Below, in pieces: positions 55,881-64,000 of a DNA stretch of 64,000 bases. Each line of letters begins with the position of its first letter. Within the stretch, counting starts at the first letter, position 1. A program made the position numbers and the translations under genes. This DNA is from an uncultured Clostridia bacterium. Lineage in GTDB: Bacteria; Bacillota; Clostridia; Oscillospirales; Ruminococcaceae. The notes under the pieces are model-generated. The model did not search any database, was not told the origin of the DNA, and was given only the letters and a program-made list of their open reading frames with translations. The stretch lies in the NCBI GenBank assembly GCA_947589185.1, contig CANQCK010000004.1:1-64000 (forward strand), written 5' to 3'.

Positions 55881-57251
55881 TTGTTATATTCGGATCTTAT
55901 ATTTATATATGGTTTTCTTCCGATAACTATACTGATAACGTTTTTGGATAGAAGTACAGAGTATAAAAATCTTATACTCGTATTGACGTCGGTTGTATTT
56001 TTCACCTTCGGAAGACCGATGATAATATGTCTTTTGTTTTTGACGGTTATTTTTGATTATTTATTCGGTCTTGCAGCGGGATATGGCAGAAAAAAATGGC
56101 TAAGAGCACTGAGCTTTTTGTGTTCAATAGTTATGAACTCGTCTTTATATATAGTTTTCTGCTGGAATTCTTTATTTAAAAACTTCGGTATTGAACAACT
56201 GACATTGACTAAAAAACTAATTCCAATGTGTATTGCTTTTTACACAATAAGAGGAATTTCATATGTCGGAGATGTATATAAGAAAAGAATTAAGCCTGAA
56301 AAAAATATATTTTGTCTGCTTGTTTATATGGTAAGCTATCACTTTATGGTCGTAGGCCCTATTGTAAGATACGGAGATATTTCAGATAAGATAAGACGGA
56401 GAACAATAACAGGTCAGAACCTCAACGACGGATTGAACAGATTTATAATCGGCTTTGCAAAGGTTATGATACTTGGTATTTCGTTTGAAAAAGTAAAAGA
56501 GGCAGGCTTAAATTTTGCCGAACTGACGCCATTCGGTGCATGGGTAGGTATGCTTGCATTTATAGGGAATATTTATTTTGTCTTTACAGGATATACAGAT
56601 ATGGCTCTGGGACTGGGTCTGCTTAACGGTTTTAAGTATAAAGAAAACTTTTTGCCGTATTCTGTTAGAGGGTATGTAAGCGGAATTGTAAAGGGATTTA
56701 ATAAGTTGCTTGTAGATTTTTTTGAGGATTTTTTGGTAGTTCCGTTTAAAAAGAACAAGAGCAGATATATATCGGGAGTTTTACTTTCAGGTGTATTGAT
56801 CGGTTTGTGGTATGGCTTCAGCCAGAATTTTTTAATATTCGGTTTGTATTTTGCTCTTCTGGTAATTATCGAAAAGACGTTTTTAAAACGCATTTTAGAT
56901 AAGCTGCCGAAGATAATAGGATTTATTTATACTTTTTTAGCCGTCTTTGTAGGAGCGGCAATTGCATATTTTTCAAGGCTGGAGGATTTTCTGCACTGGT
57001 TTAAAGCACTGTTCGGCGTAGGAACGGATTATATGTGGAGCGTTAATATGAGAAACAAGACTCTTTCATATCTGTTTTTACTGATAATAGGCTTTTTGAT
57101 TATTATACCGGGATTTAAGAATATTATAAAATCTCAGCTTAAAGACTTTTCACAAAAGAGTGAGAAGAATTATGCAGTTATTAGAATCTCACAAACAGTA
57201 TGTATATGTTTGCTGTTAGTAATGGCGACAGCGTCGAGCGTCACGGTTTGA
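55881..57251 (+). CDS. MBOAT-like membrane protein lacking both conserved histidines
   Basis: The 456-residue polytopic protein aligns with AlgI/DltB-type O-acyltransferases. It begins MLYSDLIFIYGFLPI (family MLFSS..F..FLPI), then has VVGPIVRYGDI, and NIYFVFTGYTDMALGLGLLNGF (family [22 protein letters not shown]). But the family RRWHISLSTWFRDYVYIPL region reads KGFNKLLVDFFEDFLVVPF here (His replaced by Asn274). The second family motif LWHG reads LWYG (His replaced by Tyr311). The frame is intact. The start is TTG after AAAGGAG; an upstream TTG at 55860 has no RBS. It is probably not an active acyltransferase, or uses changed chemistry. Confidence 0.85.
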   Translation: MLYSDLIFIYGFLPITILITFLDRSTEYKNLILVLTSVVFFTFGRPMIICLLFLTVIFDYLFGLAAGYGRKKWLRALSFLCSIVMNSSLYIVFCWNSLFKNFGIEQLTLTKKLIPMCIAFYTIRGISYVGDVYKKRIKPEKNIFCLLVYMVSYHFMVVGPIVRYGDISDKIRRRTITGQNLNDGLNRFIIGFAKVMILGISFEKVKEAGLNFAELTPFGAWVGMLAFIGNIYFVFTGYTDMALGLGLLNGFKYKENFLPYSVRGYVSGIVKGFNKLLVDFFEDFLVVPFKKNKSRYISGVLLSGVLIGLWYGFSQNFLIFGLYFALLVIIEKTFLKRILDKLPKIIGFIYTFLAVFVGAAIAYFSRLEDFLHWFKALFGVGTDYMWSVNMRNKTLSYLFLLIIGFLIIIPGFKNIIKSQLKDFSQKSEKNYAVIRISQTVCICLLLVMATASSVTV

Positions 57252-57277
57252 AACTGATATAAAGGAACAGGTTATTA

Positions 57278-58156
57278 ATGAGTAAAAAAAGAAAAAGAAA
57301 ACTTAATAGCTCACAGGCTAAAAACAACAGCAGGAACAGCAATTTCAAGGAAAATAATTATCAGAAAAAGGCTGATGATTATGATTATGAAAATGCCGTA
57401 TACCCTGATAATGCTTGTCTGACCGTTCCGCCTGAGAAAAATGAGGAAGATTCATCTAAGGGCGATATTGTTCTGCATAAAATCGGCAGAGAGGCTGTAG
57501 TCGGTGAATATAATTTTATAAATGTTGCGGTTGTCTTTATACTTATTATGATAATGGGTATTTCCTTTGCACTTTTAAGGAATACTGATGAATATATAGA
57601 AAACAATAATAAAATATCTTCCGAAACCGTCTTGAACGGCAAGTTTACAAAAAAGCTTTCAAAAAACTATATGAAAAGACTTCCGGGCAAGCAATTACTA
57701 TTTGATGCAAACAGAGTTTTCTCATATGCTTACGGTCTTGGCAGCTATAATGATGAAAAGGGTTTTGTTTCTGCTGATACTGGCAAGATAATAGGAATAA
57801 GAACATATAATGAGCCTATTATGGTTACTCTTACAACTACCGCTCCGCCGACGACAACGCAATACACAGGAAAAACGACAAATACCACAGTTAAACTAAG
57901 CGGTTCTGTATTTGTGGGGCCTCCCGGTCCTTTGACTACTACAAAGAAAACCAAGAAGACAACTACAAAGAAAACCACGGCAAAAACAACATCCGTCACG
58001 ACTACTACTGCGTTCACGGGCACTACATGGTCTTTCAAGGGAACAACTACAAAAAGCGGCTTACCTGATTTCTCTATGACGACTTCACACACAACACTTG
58101 TTGAGCCGCCGACATCGGCAAGCACAACTACCGGAGTGAGCAATGAAGAACAGTAA
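57278..58156 (+). CDS. Thr-rich single-span protein with DHHW-like N-terminal segment
   Basis: The 292-residue protein has a charged cytoplasmic N-terminus of about 75 residues and one membrane helix near 80-100 (VAVVFILIMIMGISFALL). An extracytoplasmic segment of about 70 residues follows: NGKFTKKLSKNYMKRLPGKQ, then FDANRVFSYAYGLGSYN. This has the pattern of the start of DHHW/AlgX-like partners of MBOAT proteins (GKFT..fe.y..d.fp.R). The catalytic SGNH-like domain is missing. Instead there is a tail of over 100 residues rich in Thr, Lys and Pro with many TTT and TTK runs. It follows the MBOAT-like gene by 26 nt. The similarity is by eye. Confidence 0.75.
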   Translation: MSKKRKRKLNSSQAKNNSRNSNFKENNYQKKADDYDYENAVYPDNACLTVPPEKNEEDSSKGDIVLHKIGREAVVGEYNFINVAVVFILIMIMGISFALLRNTDEYIENNNKISSETVLNGKFTKKLSKNYMKRLPGKQLLFDANRVFSYAYGLGSYNDEKGFVSADTGKIIGIRTYNEPIMVTLTTTAPPTTTQYTGKTTNTTVKLSGSVFVGPPGPLTTTKKTKKTTTKKTTAKTTSVTTTTAFTGTTWSFKGTTTKSGLPDFSMTTSHTTLVEPPTSASTTTGVSNEEQ

Positions 58157-59090
58157 TTTTAAATTTTCCGACGACAATAAAAGATACCATACTTATAACT
58201 ACTATCTCAGGCATAAGTACGGAATAAAGGTGTTTAAGGTTCCGCTTAATGCAAATTTCGGTTGCCCTAACAGAGACGGAACGAAAGGCGTAGGCGGTTG
58301 CACATATTGTTCGGGCAAAATGAGCGGAGACTATGCTGGTGACCCTCTGTTGGATATTGAAAGGCAGTATGATGAGGTGAGGAAGGTCCTCTTGAAAAAG
58401 TGGGAAAATGCTAAGTGCATACCATATTTTCAGGCGGGAACAAACACATATGCTCCGATAGAAAAGCAAAAAGAGCTTTTTGAAAGGGCAATGACGCTTA
58501 AAGACGCTGTGGGTCTTAACATTTCAACAAGAGCGGATTGCATCGACGAGGAAATTGCAGATATGCTTTATGATTTGTCAACTAAAACCGATCTTGAGGT
58601 AGAACTGGGATTGCAGACAATTTACGATACAACGGCAGAAAGAATAAATCGGTGTCACGCCTATGAGGACTTTTTAAAGGGCTACAATATGCTGTATGAA
58701 CGAGGTATAGATATTTGTGTTCATATAATAAACGGGCTTCCCGATGAAACAAGAGAAATGATGATAAACACTGCTGAAACGGCAGGTGCTTTGAAGCCTC
58801 ACGGCATAAAAATCCATCTTCTTTATATAATAAAGGGAACAAAAATGTACGAGCAGTTTTTAAACGGCGAGGTAAAGGCTCTTGAAAGGAACGAGTATGT
58901 TCAGATAGTGTGCGATCAGCTTGAGAGAATACCTGAGAACGTTGTTATAGAAAGAGTAACGGGAGACGGAGTAAAAGAAGATTTAGCAGCACCGCTTTGG
59001 AGCCTGAAAAAGTTTTGCGTTATGAATGAGATAGACAAGGAAATGGCAAGAAGAAATTCGTATCAAGGAATACTTGTCGGGGAAGATTAA
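58143..59090 (+). CDS. YtqA/YhcC-type radical SAM protein (TIGR01212-like)
   Basis: The 315-residue protein has an atypical radical SAM motif, CPNRDGTKGVGGCTYC, as in the YtqA/YhcC family. It also has YFQAGTNTYAP, STRADCIDEEI and the conserved ELGLQTIYDTTAERINRCH. The chemistry is unknown; relatives are suspected of RNA or cofactor modification. Its ATG overlaps the end of the Thr-rich gene by 14 nt. Confidence 0.93.
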   Translation: MKNSNFKFSDDNKRYHTYNYYLRHKYGIKVFKVPLNANFGCPNRDGTKGVGGCTYCSGKMSGDYAGDPLLDIERQYDEVRKVLLKKWENAKCIPYFQAGTNTYAPIEKQKELFERAMTLKDAVGLNISTRADCIDEEIADMLYDLSTKTDLEVELGLQTIYDTTAERINRCHAYEDFLKGYNMLYERGIDICVHIINGLPDETREMMINTAETAGALKPHGIKIHLLYIIKGTKMYEQFLNGEVKALERNEYVQIVCDQLERIPENVVIERVTGDGVKEDLAAPLWSLKKFCVMNEIDKEMARRNSYQGILVGED

Positions 59091-59114
59091 TATAGTTTAG
59101 TGAGGAACATTGCA

Positions 59115-59624
59115 ATGAAAAAATATCTTGAGATTGGGAAAATAGTGTCAGTTCACGGACTTAAAGGCGACGTCAAGGTAGAGCCGTGGTGCAATGAACC
59201 TGAGTTTATCTGTGAATTTGACAGGCTTTATTCAAAGGACGGTAAAAGGGAGTATGAAATAGAACATAGCAGGGTTCAGAAAAATATGGTTATAATGAAG
59301 CTGAAAGGCGTAGATTCTGTCGAAGACGGACAGGCTATGCGGAATAAAATTCTATTTATGGACAGAGACGACGTTGAACTTGAGGAGGGGTATTATTTCT
59401 TTCAGGATTTGATAGGTCTGACAGTTCTTGACGCAGACAGCCTAGAAACCTATGGAAAAATAAAGGAAGTCTTTCAGACAGGAGCTAACGACGTGTATCA
59501 TATAAAGTCTGATGAAGGAAAGTCGTATTATATTCCGGCTATTGCAGAAGTTATAGTAAAGACCGATATAGAAGACGGTAAAATGTATATAAGACCGCTG
59601 GAGGGACTTTTCGATGAGGATTGA
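59115..59624 (+). CDS. rimM: 16S rRNA processing protein RimM
   Basis: The 169-residue protein (YLEIGKIVSVHGLKGDVKVEPW ... YYFFQDLIGLTVLDADSLETYGKI ... YYIPAIAEVIVKTDIEDGKMYI) has the RimM barrel and PRC domain. It binds S19 during 30S head assembly. The ATG at 59115 follows GAGGA; a GTG five codons earlier lacks an RBS. It overlaps trmD by 11 nt. rpsP, the usual first gene of this unit, is absent. Confidence 0.95.
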   Translation: MKKYLEIGKIVSVHGLKGDVKVEPWCNEPEFICEFDRLYSKDGKREYEIEHSRVQKNMVIMKLKGVDSVEDGQAMRNKILFMDRDDVELEEGYYFFQDLIGLTVLDADSLETYGKIKEVFQTGANDVYHIKSDEGKSYYIPAIAEVIVKTDIEDGKMYIRPLEGLFDED

Positions 59625-60351
59625 CATAGCAACGCTTTTTCCTGATATGTGCGAAGCGTACCTTTCAGAAAGCATTATCGGCAGGGCAAGAGCTAAAGGC
59701 ATTTTTGAGGTTAATTGCCACAATATCAGAGATTATACGTTAGACAAGCACAGACGTGTTGACGATACGCCATACAGCGAGCAAAAGGGTATGCTTATGC
59801 AGGCTGAACCTATATACAGGTGCTTTAAGGCTGTAACCGAAGGCATAAAGCCGTATGTTATATATGTATCTCCTCAGGGGAAACCGTTCGATCAGCAAAA
59901 GGCAAAGGAACTTTCTCAGCTTGACAGCATATTTGTATTATGTGGGCACTATGAGGGTGTTGATAACAGAATTATCGAAGAAATCGTTGATGAAGAAATT
60001 TCGATCGGTGATTTTGTTCTCACGGGAGGAGAGCTTCCGGCTCTGTGTTTGGTAGACGCCGTTGTGAGAATGTTAGACGGAGTTTTGTCAAGCCCTGATA
60101 ATTATAAAGACGAAAGCCATTTCAGCGGACTTCTTGAATATCCGCAGTACACTCGTCCAGAGGTTTGGCATAACAAGAGAGTTCCTGAAATTCTTTTGTC
60201 CGGACACCATGCCAATATTGACAAGTGGAGGCATGAACAGTCTCTTATTGCGACCTATGAAAAGCGACCTGACTTAATTGATTTTGAAAATCTTTCTGAT
60301 ATTGACCGCAAGTTTTTAAACGATTATATAAAAGCAAAATGTGAAATTTGA
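59614..60351 (+). CDS. trmD: tRNA (guanine-37-N1)-methyltransferase
   Basis: The 245-residue SPOUT enzyme methylates G37 to prevent frameshifting. The knot signatures LCGHYEGVDNRIIEEIVDEEISIGDFVLTGGELPAL and the ESHFSGLLEYPQYTRPEVW segment are all present. It overlaps rimM and is translated with it. Confidence 0.97.
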   Translation: MRIDIATLFPDMCEAYLSESIIGRARAKGIFEVNCHNIRDYTLDKHRRVDDTPYSEQKGMLMQAEPIYRCFKAVTEGIKPYVIYVSPQGKPFDQQKAKELSQLDSIFVLCGHYEGVDNRIIEEIVDEEISIGDFVLTGGELPALCLVDAVVRMLDGVLSSPDNYKDESHFSGLLEYPQYTRPEVWHNKRVPEILLSGHHANIDKWRHEQSLIATYEKRPDLIDFENLSDIDRKFLNDYIKAKCEI

Positions 60352-60551
60352 TGTTTTTTGGGAAAAATATACTCGACTTTAAGTGACATAAAGCATTTAG
60401 AATTTAAAATTTATTAAGATTTTTTGTACAAATTGCATTGTACATCAAGTTTTTTATGGTGAAAATACACAAATATTGCGAACTGGATAACGCAGTCTGT
60501 AAACAAAAAGCAGAAATTTTGATTAATTCACTAATTTATACTAATTTTTCG

Positions 60552-60579
60552 TTGACTAACTAAATTATTAGGGTATAAT
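60552..60579 (+). promoter_or_regulatory. promoter for the HPr gene
   Basis: TTGACT (60552-60557), a 16-nt spacer and perfect TATAAT (60574-60579). The rest of 60352-60639 is A/T-rich with nothing else recognised. Confidence 0.8.
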
Positions 60580-60639
60580 ATATTTATACAAATGGCACAA
60601 GATTACTTTTGAGTAATTAATGAAATGGAGAGATATGTA

Positions 60640-60909
60640 ATGTTTGTTAAAGATGTTGTAGTTCAGAACAAGGTAGGTCTGCATGCTCGTCCGGCTACCT
60701 TCTTCATTCAGAAGGCAAATGAATTTAAGTCTTCTATCTGGATCGAGAAAGAGGACAGAAGAGTAAATGCTAAAAGCCTTCTTGGAATTCTTTCTCTGGG
60801 CATTGTCGGCGGAACAGCTATAAGAATTATTGCAGACGGTGCTGACGAAAAGGATGCTGTAGACGGTTTGGTTGAGCTCGTTGAAAGCGGTTTCACAGAG
60901 GAAGTATAA
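60640..60909 (+). CDS. ptsH: HPr phosphocarrier protein
   Basis: The 89-residue protein beginning MFVKDVVVQNKVGLHARPA has the phosphorylated His15 in GLHARPA and the regulatory Ser46 in NAKSLLGIL. It therefore carries phosphate in the PTS and could be phosphorylated by HPr kinase for catabolite control; Crh-type proteins lack His15. ATG 60640 is chosen because GGAGAG lies 7 nt upstream and His15/Ser46 then get standard numbers. No ptsI adjoins. It is monocistronic with its own promoter and terminator. Confidence 0.95.
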   Translation: MFVKDVVVQNKVGLHARPATFFIQKANEFKSSIWIEKEDRRVNAKSLLGILSLGIVGGTAIRIIADGADEKDAVDGLVELVESGFTEEV

Positions 60910-60941
60910 TTACTTAATTTAATAAACAAATATTAAAATAC

Positions 60942-60972
60942 GGCGAAGCATTAATGCTTCGCCTGTTTTTTT
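60942..60972 (+). terminator. terminator after the HPr gene
   Basis: A perfect 22-nt palindrome (60942-60963; arms begin GGCGAAGCAT) followed by GTTTTTTT. Confidence 0.92.
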
Positions 60973-61186
60973 GAAGATTATTGCTTTCATATAAAAGACT
61001 AAAACGTTTATAGTATTAGATTTAGAAATATTACTGTTTGTAATAGTTAACAGGCTATGTTCATAATTTATTAACATAAAATTGACGATAATGTGTTACA
61101 ATTTGTAATATATACAAAGAAAACTGATTTTTTTGATAAATTTTTTATGTGTTATAGCTTTTCACCAAAAAAACACTAAAATATTA

Positions 61187-61215
61187 TTGCAAAATTATCG
61201 TTTTTTTGTTATTAT
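61187..61215 (+). promoter_or_regulatory. promoter for the CdaR-type regulator gene
   Basis: TTGCAA (61187-61192), a 17-nt spacer and TATTAT (61210-61215). A second possible promoter, TTGACG (61082-61087) with TAATAT 18 nt on, lies upstream and overlaps the small inverted repeat TTACA-ATT-TGTAA, which could be an operator. The rest of 60973-61273 is A/T-rich. Confidence 0.65.
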
Positions 61216-61273
61216 ATTTATGATAACTTGACCTATTTCAGGCATATAAAATTTATGCAGAGGAGAAAAAGAT

Positions 61274-62359
61274 ATGTCAAACAGATTGTTTCAAAATGTT
61301 ATTCACCAGATGAAGGACACAGTGGATTGTGTTATCGGAGTTATAGATGAAACAGCTGCAATAATTGCTTGTTCGGAGCTTTCTAAGATAGGAACAACAA
61401 ACGAGTTTGTATCTTTTGATATGAATGACTCGCATGAGTTATTCGTCCGTGACGGATATACATATAAGCCGTTCGGAAATCGTATAAAGCCCGATTTTGC
61501 AGTTTTTGTTGAGGGCGTTGACGAAATGGCTGCTAAGTTTGCAAATATTTTGGCAATATCTCTTTCAAGTCTAAAGCAATATTATGACGAGAAGTATGAT
61601 AGAAATAACTTTATTAAAAACGTAGTGCTTGACAATGTTCTTCCTGCTGATATTTTGGTAAAGGCAAGAGAGCTTCATTTCAGTGCCGAAGTTTCAAGAG
61701 TAGTTCTGCTTATAAGAATTCTCTCAACTAACGACGTTTCTGCTTATGATGTTATACAGAATCTTTTCCCTGATAAGAATAAAGATTTTGTGTTCAATAT
61801 TTCAGAATCTGATATTGTGCTTGTAAAAGAGGTTCATGAGAATATTGAAACTTCTGATTTGGAAAAGCTGGCTAAATCAATTTCAGATACATTGAGTTCT
61901 GAATTTTACACAAGAGTCAATGTGGGTATCGGTACGGTGATAGAGGGCGTAAGCGATCTTGCAAGCTCTTTCAAAGAGGCTCAGATCGCACTTGAAGTCG
62001 GAAAGGTTTTTGATACTGAAAAGACAATTGTTTCATATGAAAATCTCGGAATAGCAAGACTTATATATCATCTTCCCACAACACTGTGCGAGACGTTTTT
62101 AAGAGAGGTCTTTAAAAAGGGTTCTATTGACTCGCTTGACCACGAGACGCTGTTTACTATTCAGAAATTTTTTGAAAACAACCTGAATGTTTCAGAGACA
62201 TCGAGAAAGCTGTTTGTTCATAGAAACACCTTAGTATACAGACTTGAAAAAATAAAGAAGCTGACAGGTCTTGATCTAAGGGAATTTGATCACGCAATCA
62301 TATTTAAGATAGCATTAATGGTTAAGAAGTACTTGTCGGCAAATCCGGTTAAATTTTAG
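61274..62359 (+). CDS. CdaR/PucR-family transcriptional regulator
   Basis: The 361-residue protein ends in the PucR-type helix-turn-helix (FFENNLNVSETSRKLFVHRNTLVYRLEKIKKLTGLDLREFDHAIIFKIALMV). A central GGDEF-like degenerate domain (FYTRVNVGIGTVIEGVSDLASSFKEAQIALEVG) precedes it. The N-terminus looks like a small sensory domain. Members of this family sense sugar acids, amino acids or purines. No transported metabolite operon is beside it; it is upstream of ftsEX. Confidence 0.88.
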   Translation: MSNRLFQNVIHQMKDTVDCVIGVIDETAAIIACSELSKIGTTNEFVSFDMNDSHELFVRDGYTYKPFGNRIKPDFAVFVEGVDEMAAKFANILAISLSSLKQYYDEKYDRNNFIKNVVLDNVLPADILVKARELHFSAEVSRVVLLIRILSTNDVSAYDVIQNLFPDKNKDFVFNISESDIVLVKEVHENIETSDLEKLAKSISDTLSSEFYTRVNVGIGTVIEGVSDLASSFKEAQIALEVGKVFDTEKTIVSYENLGIARLIYHLPTTLCETFLREVFKKGSIDSLDHETLFTIQKFFENNLNVSETSRKLFVHRNTLVYRLEKIKKLTGLDLREFDHAIIFKIALMVKKYLSANPVKF

Positions 62360-62366
62360 TATTTAG

Positions 62367-62396
62367 GAGTCTTTGCGGGTAACGGCAGACAAAGAC
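62367..62396 (+). promoter_or_regulatory. hairpin between the regulator gene and ftsE
   Basis: GTCTTTG (62369-62375) pairs perfectly with CAAAGAC (62390-62396). It begins GAGTCTTTGC, the same ten bases as the rimP leader motif at 40568. It has no T tract, so read-through into ftsE is likely. Confidence 0.5.
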
Positions 62397-62418
62397 TGAA
62401 TTTGAGGGCGGTGTAGTT

Positions 62419-63105
62419 TTGGTAGAATTTAATGATGTATCGGTAACATACTCATCAGGAGTCGATGCTTTAAATCATGTTACACTCAAAATTAACGACG
62501 GAGATTTTGCATTTGTAGTTGGTTCGTCAGGTGCAGGAAAATCAACGCTTATCAAGTTGATTTTAAAGGAAATTGACGCTACTGAGGGAACAGTTACCGT
62601 AAATGGTTTTAATCTAAAAAAACTCAAGAGAAGAAAAATACCTAATCTGAGAAGAACTTTGGGAATAGTCTTTCAGGATTTCAGACTTATCCCTACAATG
62701 ACAGTATATGAGAATGTTGCGTTTGTACTAAGAGTTATTGACGCGCCGAAAAAATATATAAAAAGCAGAGTCCCGTATGTTATCTCATTAGTGGGGCTTG
62801 CTCATAAAGCAAAAGCGTATCCTGAAGAGCTTTCGGGCGGAGAACAGCAGAGGGTTGCTCTGGCAAGAGCATTGGTAAACGACCCTCAGCTTATTATTGC
62901 GGACGAGCCTACAGGAAATATCGACCCTGCACTTTCATATGAAATTGTAGAGCTGCTCAAGGGAATCAACGAATGCGGCACAACTATTCTTATGGTTACG
63001 CATGAGCATGATATTGTAAGGCATTTCGGAGGAAGAATTATAAACATAAACGCCGGAAGTATTGCCTTTGACGAGACAATAGGAGGTGCAAATGAAGCTC
63101 AGTAG
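62419..63105 (+). CDS. ftsE: cell division ATP-binding protein FtsE
   Basis: The 228-residue ABC ATPase starts at TTG after GAGGGCGG. It has Walker A GSSGAGKSTL, VFQDFRLIPTMTVYENVAF, signature LSGGEQQRVALARAL and Walker B LIIADEPTGNIDP. With FtsX it controls peptidoglycan hydrolases. ftsX overlaps its end by 14 nt. Confidence 0.96.
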   Translation: MVEFNDVSVTYSSGVDALNHVTLKINDGDFAFVVGSSGAGKSTLIKLILKEIDATEGTVTVNGFNLKKLKRRKIPNLRRTLGIVFQDFRLIPTMTVYENVAFVLRVIDAPKKYIKSRVPYVISLVGLAHKAKAYPEELSGGEQQRVALARALVNDPQLIIADEPTGNIDPALSYEIVELLKGINECGTTILMVTHEHDIVRHFGGRIININAGSIAFDETIGGANEAQ

Positions 63106-64000
63106 TATAAATTACCTTGTTGGCAAGGGAATATCAAGTGTATGGAAAAATAAAATGATGTCGTTTGCATCATTCTGTATAATGCTTGTATCGCTGTTGA
63201 TGGTAGGGCTTTCAGTGTTAGCCTCGATCAATATTAACAAAATCATCAGCGGAATTGAAGGCAAAAACGAGGTTATAGTTATTGTAAAAGACGGTACCTC
63301 TGATGAAGCAATTACCGCTTTGGAGTCAAGCATTAAAGAAATAAAAAATGTTGATACAGTTTCATTCTATTCAAGAGAAGAAGCATGGAAATCAATGATT
63401 GACGATATGTCAAAGGAAGAGAAAGAGCTCTTCCAGTATGCAGAGGGAGATAATCCGCTTCCTGACACATATAAGGTTTCTGTTAAGAATATTGAAAAAA
63501 TGGCTGACACCACTAATCGTATGTCTACGCTTGAGGGTGTTGAATCTGTTAAGGCGTCAAATGAGTTTGCTGATGTGCTTATAAGCGTAAGAAATATCTT
63601 TTCGGTTATCGCTTTGGCAGTTATTGCAGCTCTTATTATAGTTTGTCTGGTTATAATTTCAAATACAACCAGAACAAGCGTTTTTGCAAGAAGAAAAGAA
63701 ATCAACATTATGAAATATGTCGGAGCTACAAATAAGTTCATTAAGATACCCTTCCAGATAGAGGGAACGATTGTAGGTTTAATTGCCGCTGTTGCTGCAT
63801 TTGTTCTGACAATGTTTGTTTACAGAGGAGCAGCTAATTTGATTCAGGACAATTATCAGATTTTAACGATCTTGGGAGTCGATTCTCTATATTCATTCAG
63901 AGATATAATTATACCTGTCGGTATTGCTTATCTGATTGCAGGTGCAGTTATCGGTGCTATCGGAACAACCATAAGCACAAGCAAATATGTTAAGGTATAG
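63092..64000 (+). CDS. ftsX: cell division protein FtsX
   Basis: The 302-residue protein has the N-terminal helix (NKMMSFASFCIMLVSLLMVGLSVLASI) and an extracellular loop of about 120 residues (SREEAWKSMIDDM region). Three C-terminal helices form the FtsX permease (VFARRKEINIMKYVGATNKFIKIPFQIEGTIVGL). The ATG at 63092 follows AGGAGG. Its TAG falls exactly at the window end, so the gene is complete. Confidence 0.95.
   Translation: MKLSSINYLVGKGISSVWKNKMMSFASFCIMLVSLLMVGLSVLASININKIISGIEGKNEVIVIVKDGTSDEAITALESSIKEIKNVDTVSFYSREEAWKSMIDDMSKEEKELFQYAEGDNPLPDTYKVSVKNIEKMADTTNRMSTLEGVESVKASNEFADVLISVRNIFSVIALAVIAALIIVCLVIISNTTRTSVFARRKEINIMKYVGATNKFIKIPFQIEGTIVGLIAAVAAFVLTMFVYRGAANLIQDNYQILTILGVDSLYSFRDIIIPVGIAYLIAGAVIGAIGTTISTSKYVKV

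Noticed and set aside
55860..57251. MBOAT-like gene as a frameshifted pseudogene
   Set aside because: The frame is continuous, has a promoter and RBS, and other family motifs are intact; only the histidine sites are replaced.
57745..58143. A 132-residue Val-rich minus-strand frame opposite the Thr-rich gene
   Set aside because: ACN codon repeats on the plus strand give Val/Gly codons on the other strand; it is a composition artefact.

Overview
The window is low-GC chromosomal DNA from a Gram-positive, endospore-lineage anaerobe, most likely a gut or rumen member of the Ruminococcaceae/Oscillospirales. This rests on pyruvate:ferredoxin oxidoreductase, the Bacillus-type yabP-yabQ-divIC-yabR cluster, strong AGGAGG ribosome binding sites with several GTG/TTG starts, a short archaeal/eukaryote-like prolyl-tRNA synthetase, and a lipid-anchored GH74 xyloglucanase. 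No IS element, prophage, CRISPR array, tRNA or rRNA gene was seen.

Layout. 1-144 is the C-terminal end of a sugar-phosphate transferase. Minus strand 304-12711 holds PFOR; the rpmG-secE-nusG-rplK-rplA operon with an L1-type mRNA element before rplA; a GT2 polyprenyl glycosyltransferase behind a hairpin leader; a zinc-ribbon AbrB regulator; proS with a small membrane protein; a DUF4367-like membrane protein; and an HtrA protease. At 12.8-13.5 kb is a plus-strand TatD-linked radical SAM gene, followed by about 380 bp packed with consecutive hairpins, then the minus-strand GH74 gene. 16.4-19.8 kb carries the sporulation/division cluster, an Ig-like secreted protein and a lipoprotein.

19.9-36.1 kb is the S10-spc-alpha supercluster (rpsJ to rplQ, with secY, adk, map, a KOW protein, infA, rpmJ and rpoA). 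It starts from one good promoter with a roughly 350-nt leader that contains a strong premature terminator. 36.2-40.4 kb has a Na/Pi cotransporter and a purine salvage pair. 40.4-50.3 kb is the rimP-nusA-rnpM-ylxQ-infB-rbfA-nrnA-truB-ribF-gltX run of translation genes. 50.4-55.7 kb is a Gld-type ABC exporter with a DUF4340 partner and a small unknown protein. 55.8-60.4 kb holds an MBOAT-like membrane protein, a Thr-rich membrane protein, a YtqA-type radical SAM enzyme, rimM and trmD. 60.6-64.0 kb has HPr, a CdaR-type regulator and ftsEX.

Most interesting signals: (1) an intact MBOAT paralogue that has lost both conserved histidines, next to a protein that resembles only the N-terminal part of an MBOAT partner (DHHW-like) with a Thr-rich tail in place of the catalytic domain; (2) the attenuator-like structured leader of the S10 operon; (3) a 26-nt leader motif shared at 21 positions by the Na/Pi transporter and rimP transcripts, whose CTTT can pair with the AAAG of a downstream Shine-Dalgarno-like AGAAAGG; (4) the hairpin array at 13.59-13.97 kb; (5) a radical SAM gene whose Shine-Dalgarno and start codon are separated by a perfect hairpin.
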